NCBI GenBank assembly: GCA_021793335.1
Contig: JAJYSW010000206.1
Location: 1-5,704, forward strand
Reading direction: 5' to 3'
Length of the DNA stretch: 5,704 bases
Source: Actinomycetes bacterium
GTDB taxonomy: Bacteria > Actinomycetota > Actinomycetes > Mycobacteriales > Micromonosporaceae
In this document: positions 5,608 to 5,704 of the stretch, piece by piece
Numbering within the stretch: the stretch's first letter is position 1
Layout: each line of letters starts with the position of its first letter
Translations under genes and position numbers: made by a program
The notes under the pieces: model-generated
Database searches by the model: none
The model's input: the letters and a program-made list of their open reading frames with translations, nothing else
What the model was told of the DNA's origin: nothing

Positions 5608-5704
5608 CTATGCGGCTGCCTCCGGGCACCACTGCGAAGTGTTGTAAATCACAATTTCCTCTGCCGTGGGGGTCAGTCCCCGGAACCGGACTGGAGCCCC
5701 TCCT
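5608..5704 (-). CDS. C-terminal end of an unidentified gene, 5' part outside window
   Basis: On the minus strand one frame is open from the window edge (first full codon ending at 5701) to TAG at 5608-5610, giving 31 residues that end in IVIYNTSQWCPEAAA. The composition is protein-like, with mixed residues rather than the Arg/Pro/Gly runs of shadow frames. A strong hairpin starts 3 nt after the stop, which supports it as a real gene end. Third positions are less GC-rich than in the neighbours. I do not recognise the family. A 14-codon mini-ORF beginning at the GTG of VIYN (AGAGG 5 nt upstream) is a less likely reading. The second open frame here is the upstream extension of the nhaA frame. 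Confidence 0.5.
   Translation of the reverse strand, partial: GGAPVRFRGLTPTAEEIVIYNTSQWCPEAAA

Noticed and set aside
5435..5632. 66-residue N-terminal extension of NhaA from the GTG at 5632
   Set aside because: It would cross the hairpin at 5556-5604, contains an Arg run and no family similarity, and a strong SD marks the ATG at 5434.
5668..5694. Short inverted repeats (GGGG-CCCC and CAGTCC-GGACTG) near the right edge, considered as a tRNA arm or terminator
   Set aside because: The stems are short and compete with each other, no cloverleaf can be drawn, and they fall within the putative coding end.

Overview
The window looks like chromosomal DNA of a high-GC Actinomycetota: coding sequence is strongly GC-rich at third positions, SD boxes are of the AAGGA/GGAAGG type, and the membrane proteins carry long Pro/Gly/acidic tails. 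A closer placement (for example Nocardiopsis-like Streptosporangiales) would be a guess. It holds two convergent blocks.

Left block, plus strand (1-1899): the C-terminal part of a membrane protein that starts before the window, followed after 45 nt by a 437-residue multi-pass membrane protein. Both carry the late GTSxxGRRGGVxG-type signature of sugar/nucleoside-type ABC permeases of the BPD_transp_2 (RbsC-like) class. They appear to be two diverged paralogous permease subunits of one transporter. The ATPase and binding protein are not in the window and may lie upstream.

Centre (1900-2002): the convergent junction. A perfect 24-bp inverted repeat with a 4-nt loop starts 3 nt after the permease stop and probably terminates transcription from both sides. 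Next to it an imperfect 18-nt tandem repeat overlaps the end of the opposing gene and supplies two extra in-frame stop codons.

Right block, minus strand (read from 5704 down to 2003): (i) the last 31 codons of an unidentified gene entering from the right edge, closed by a strong hairpin; (ii) nhaA, a Na+/H+ antiporter with all key family residues; (iii) an alpha/beta-hydrolase with an Asp nucleophile, so epoxide-hydrolase-like, starting 18 nt after nhaA; (iv) a metal-dependent amidohydrolase (imidazolonepropionase/COG1228-like), 96 nt further on behind a perfect 20-bp palindrome. Genes ii-iii are very likely co-transcribed. Gene iv may be read through or may have its own palindrome-controlled promoter.

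I see no mobile element, CRISPR array, tRNA or rRNA. Nothing here is clearly a new biological system. The points most worth following are the divergent tandem permease pair with low-complexity tails, the 20-bp palindrome, and the repeat and hairpin structure at the convergent junction.
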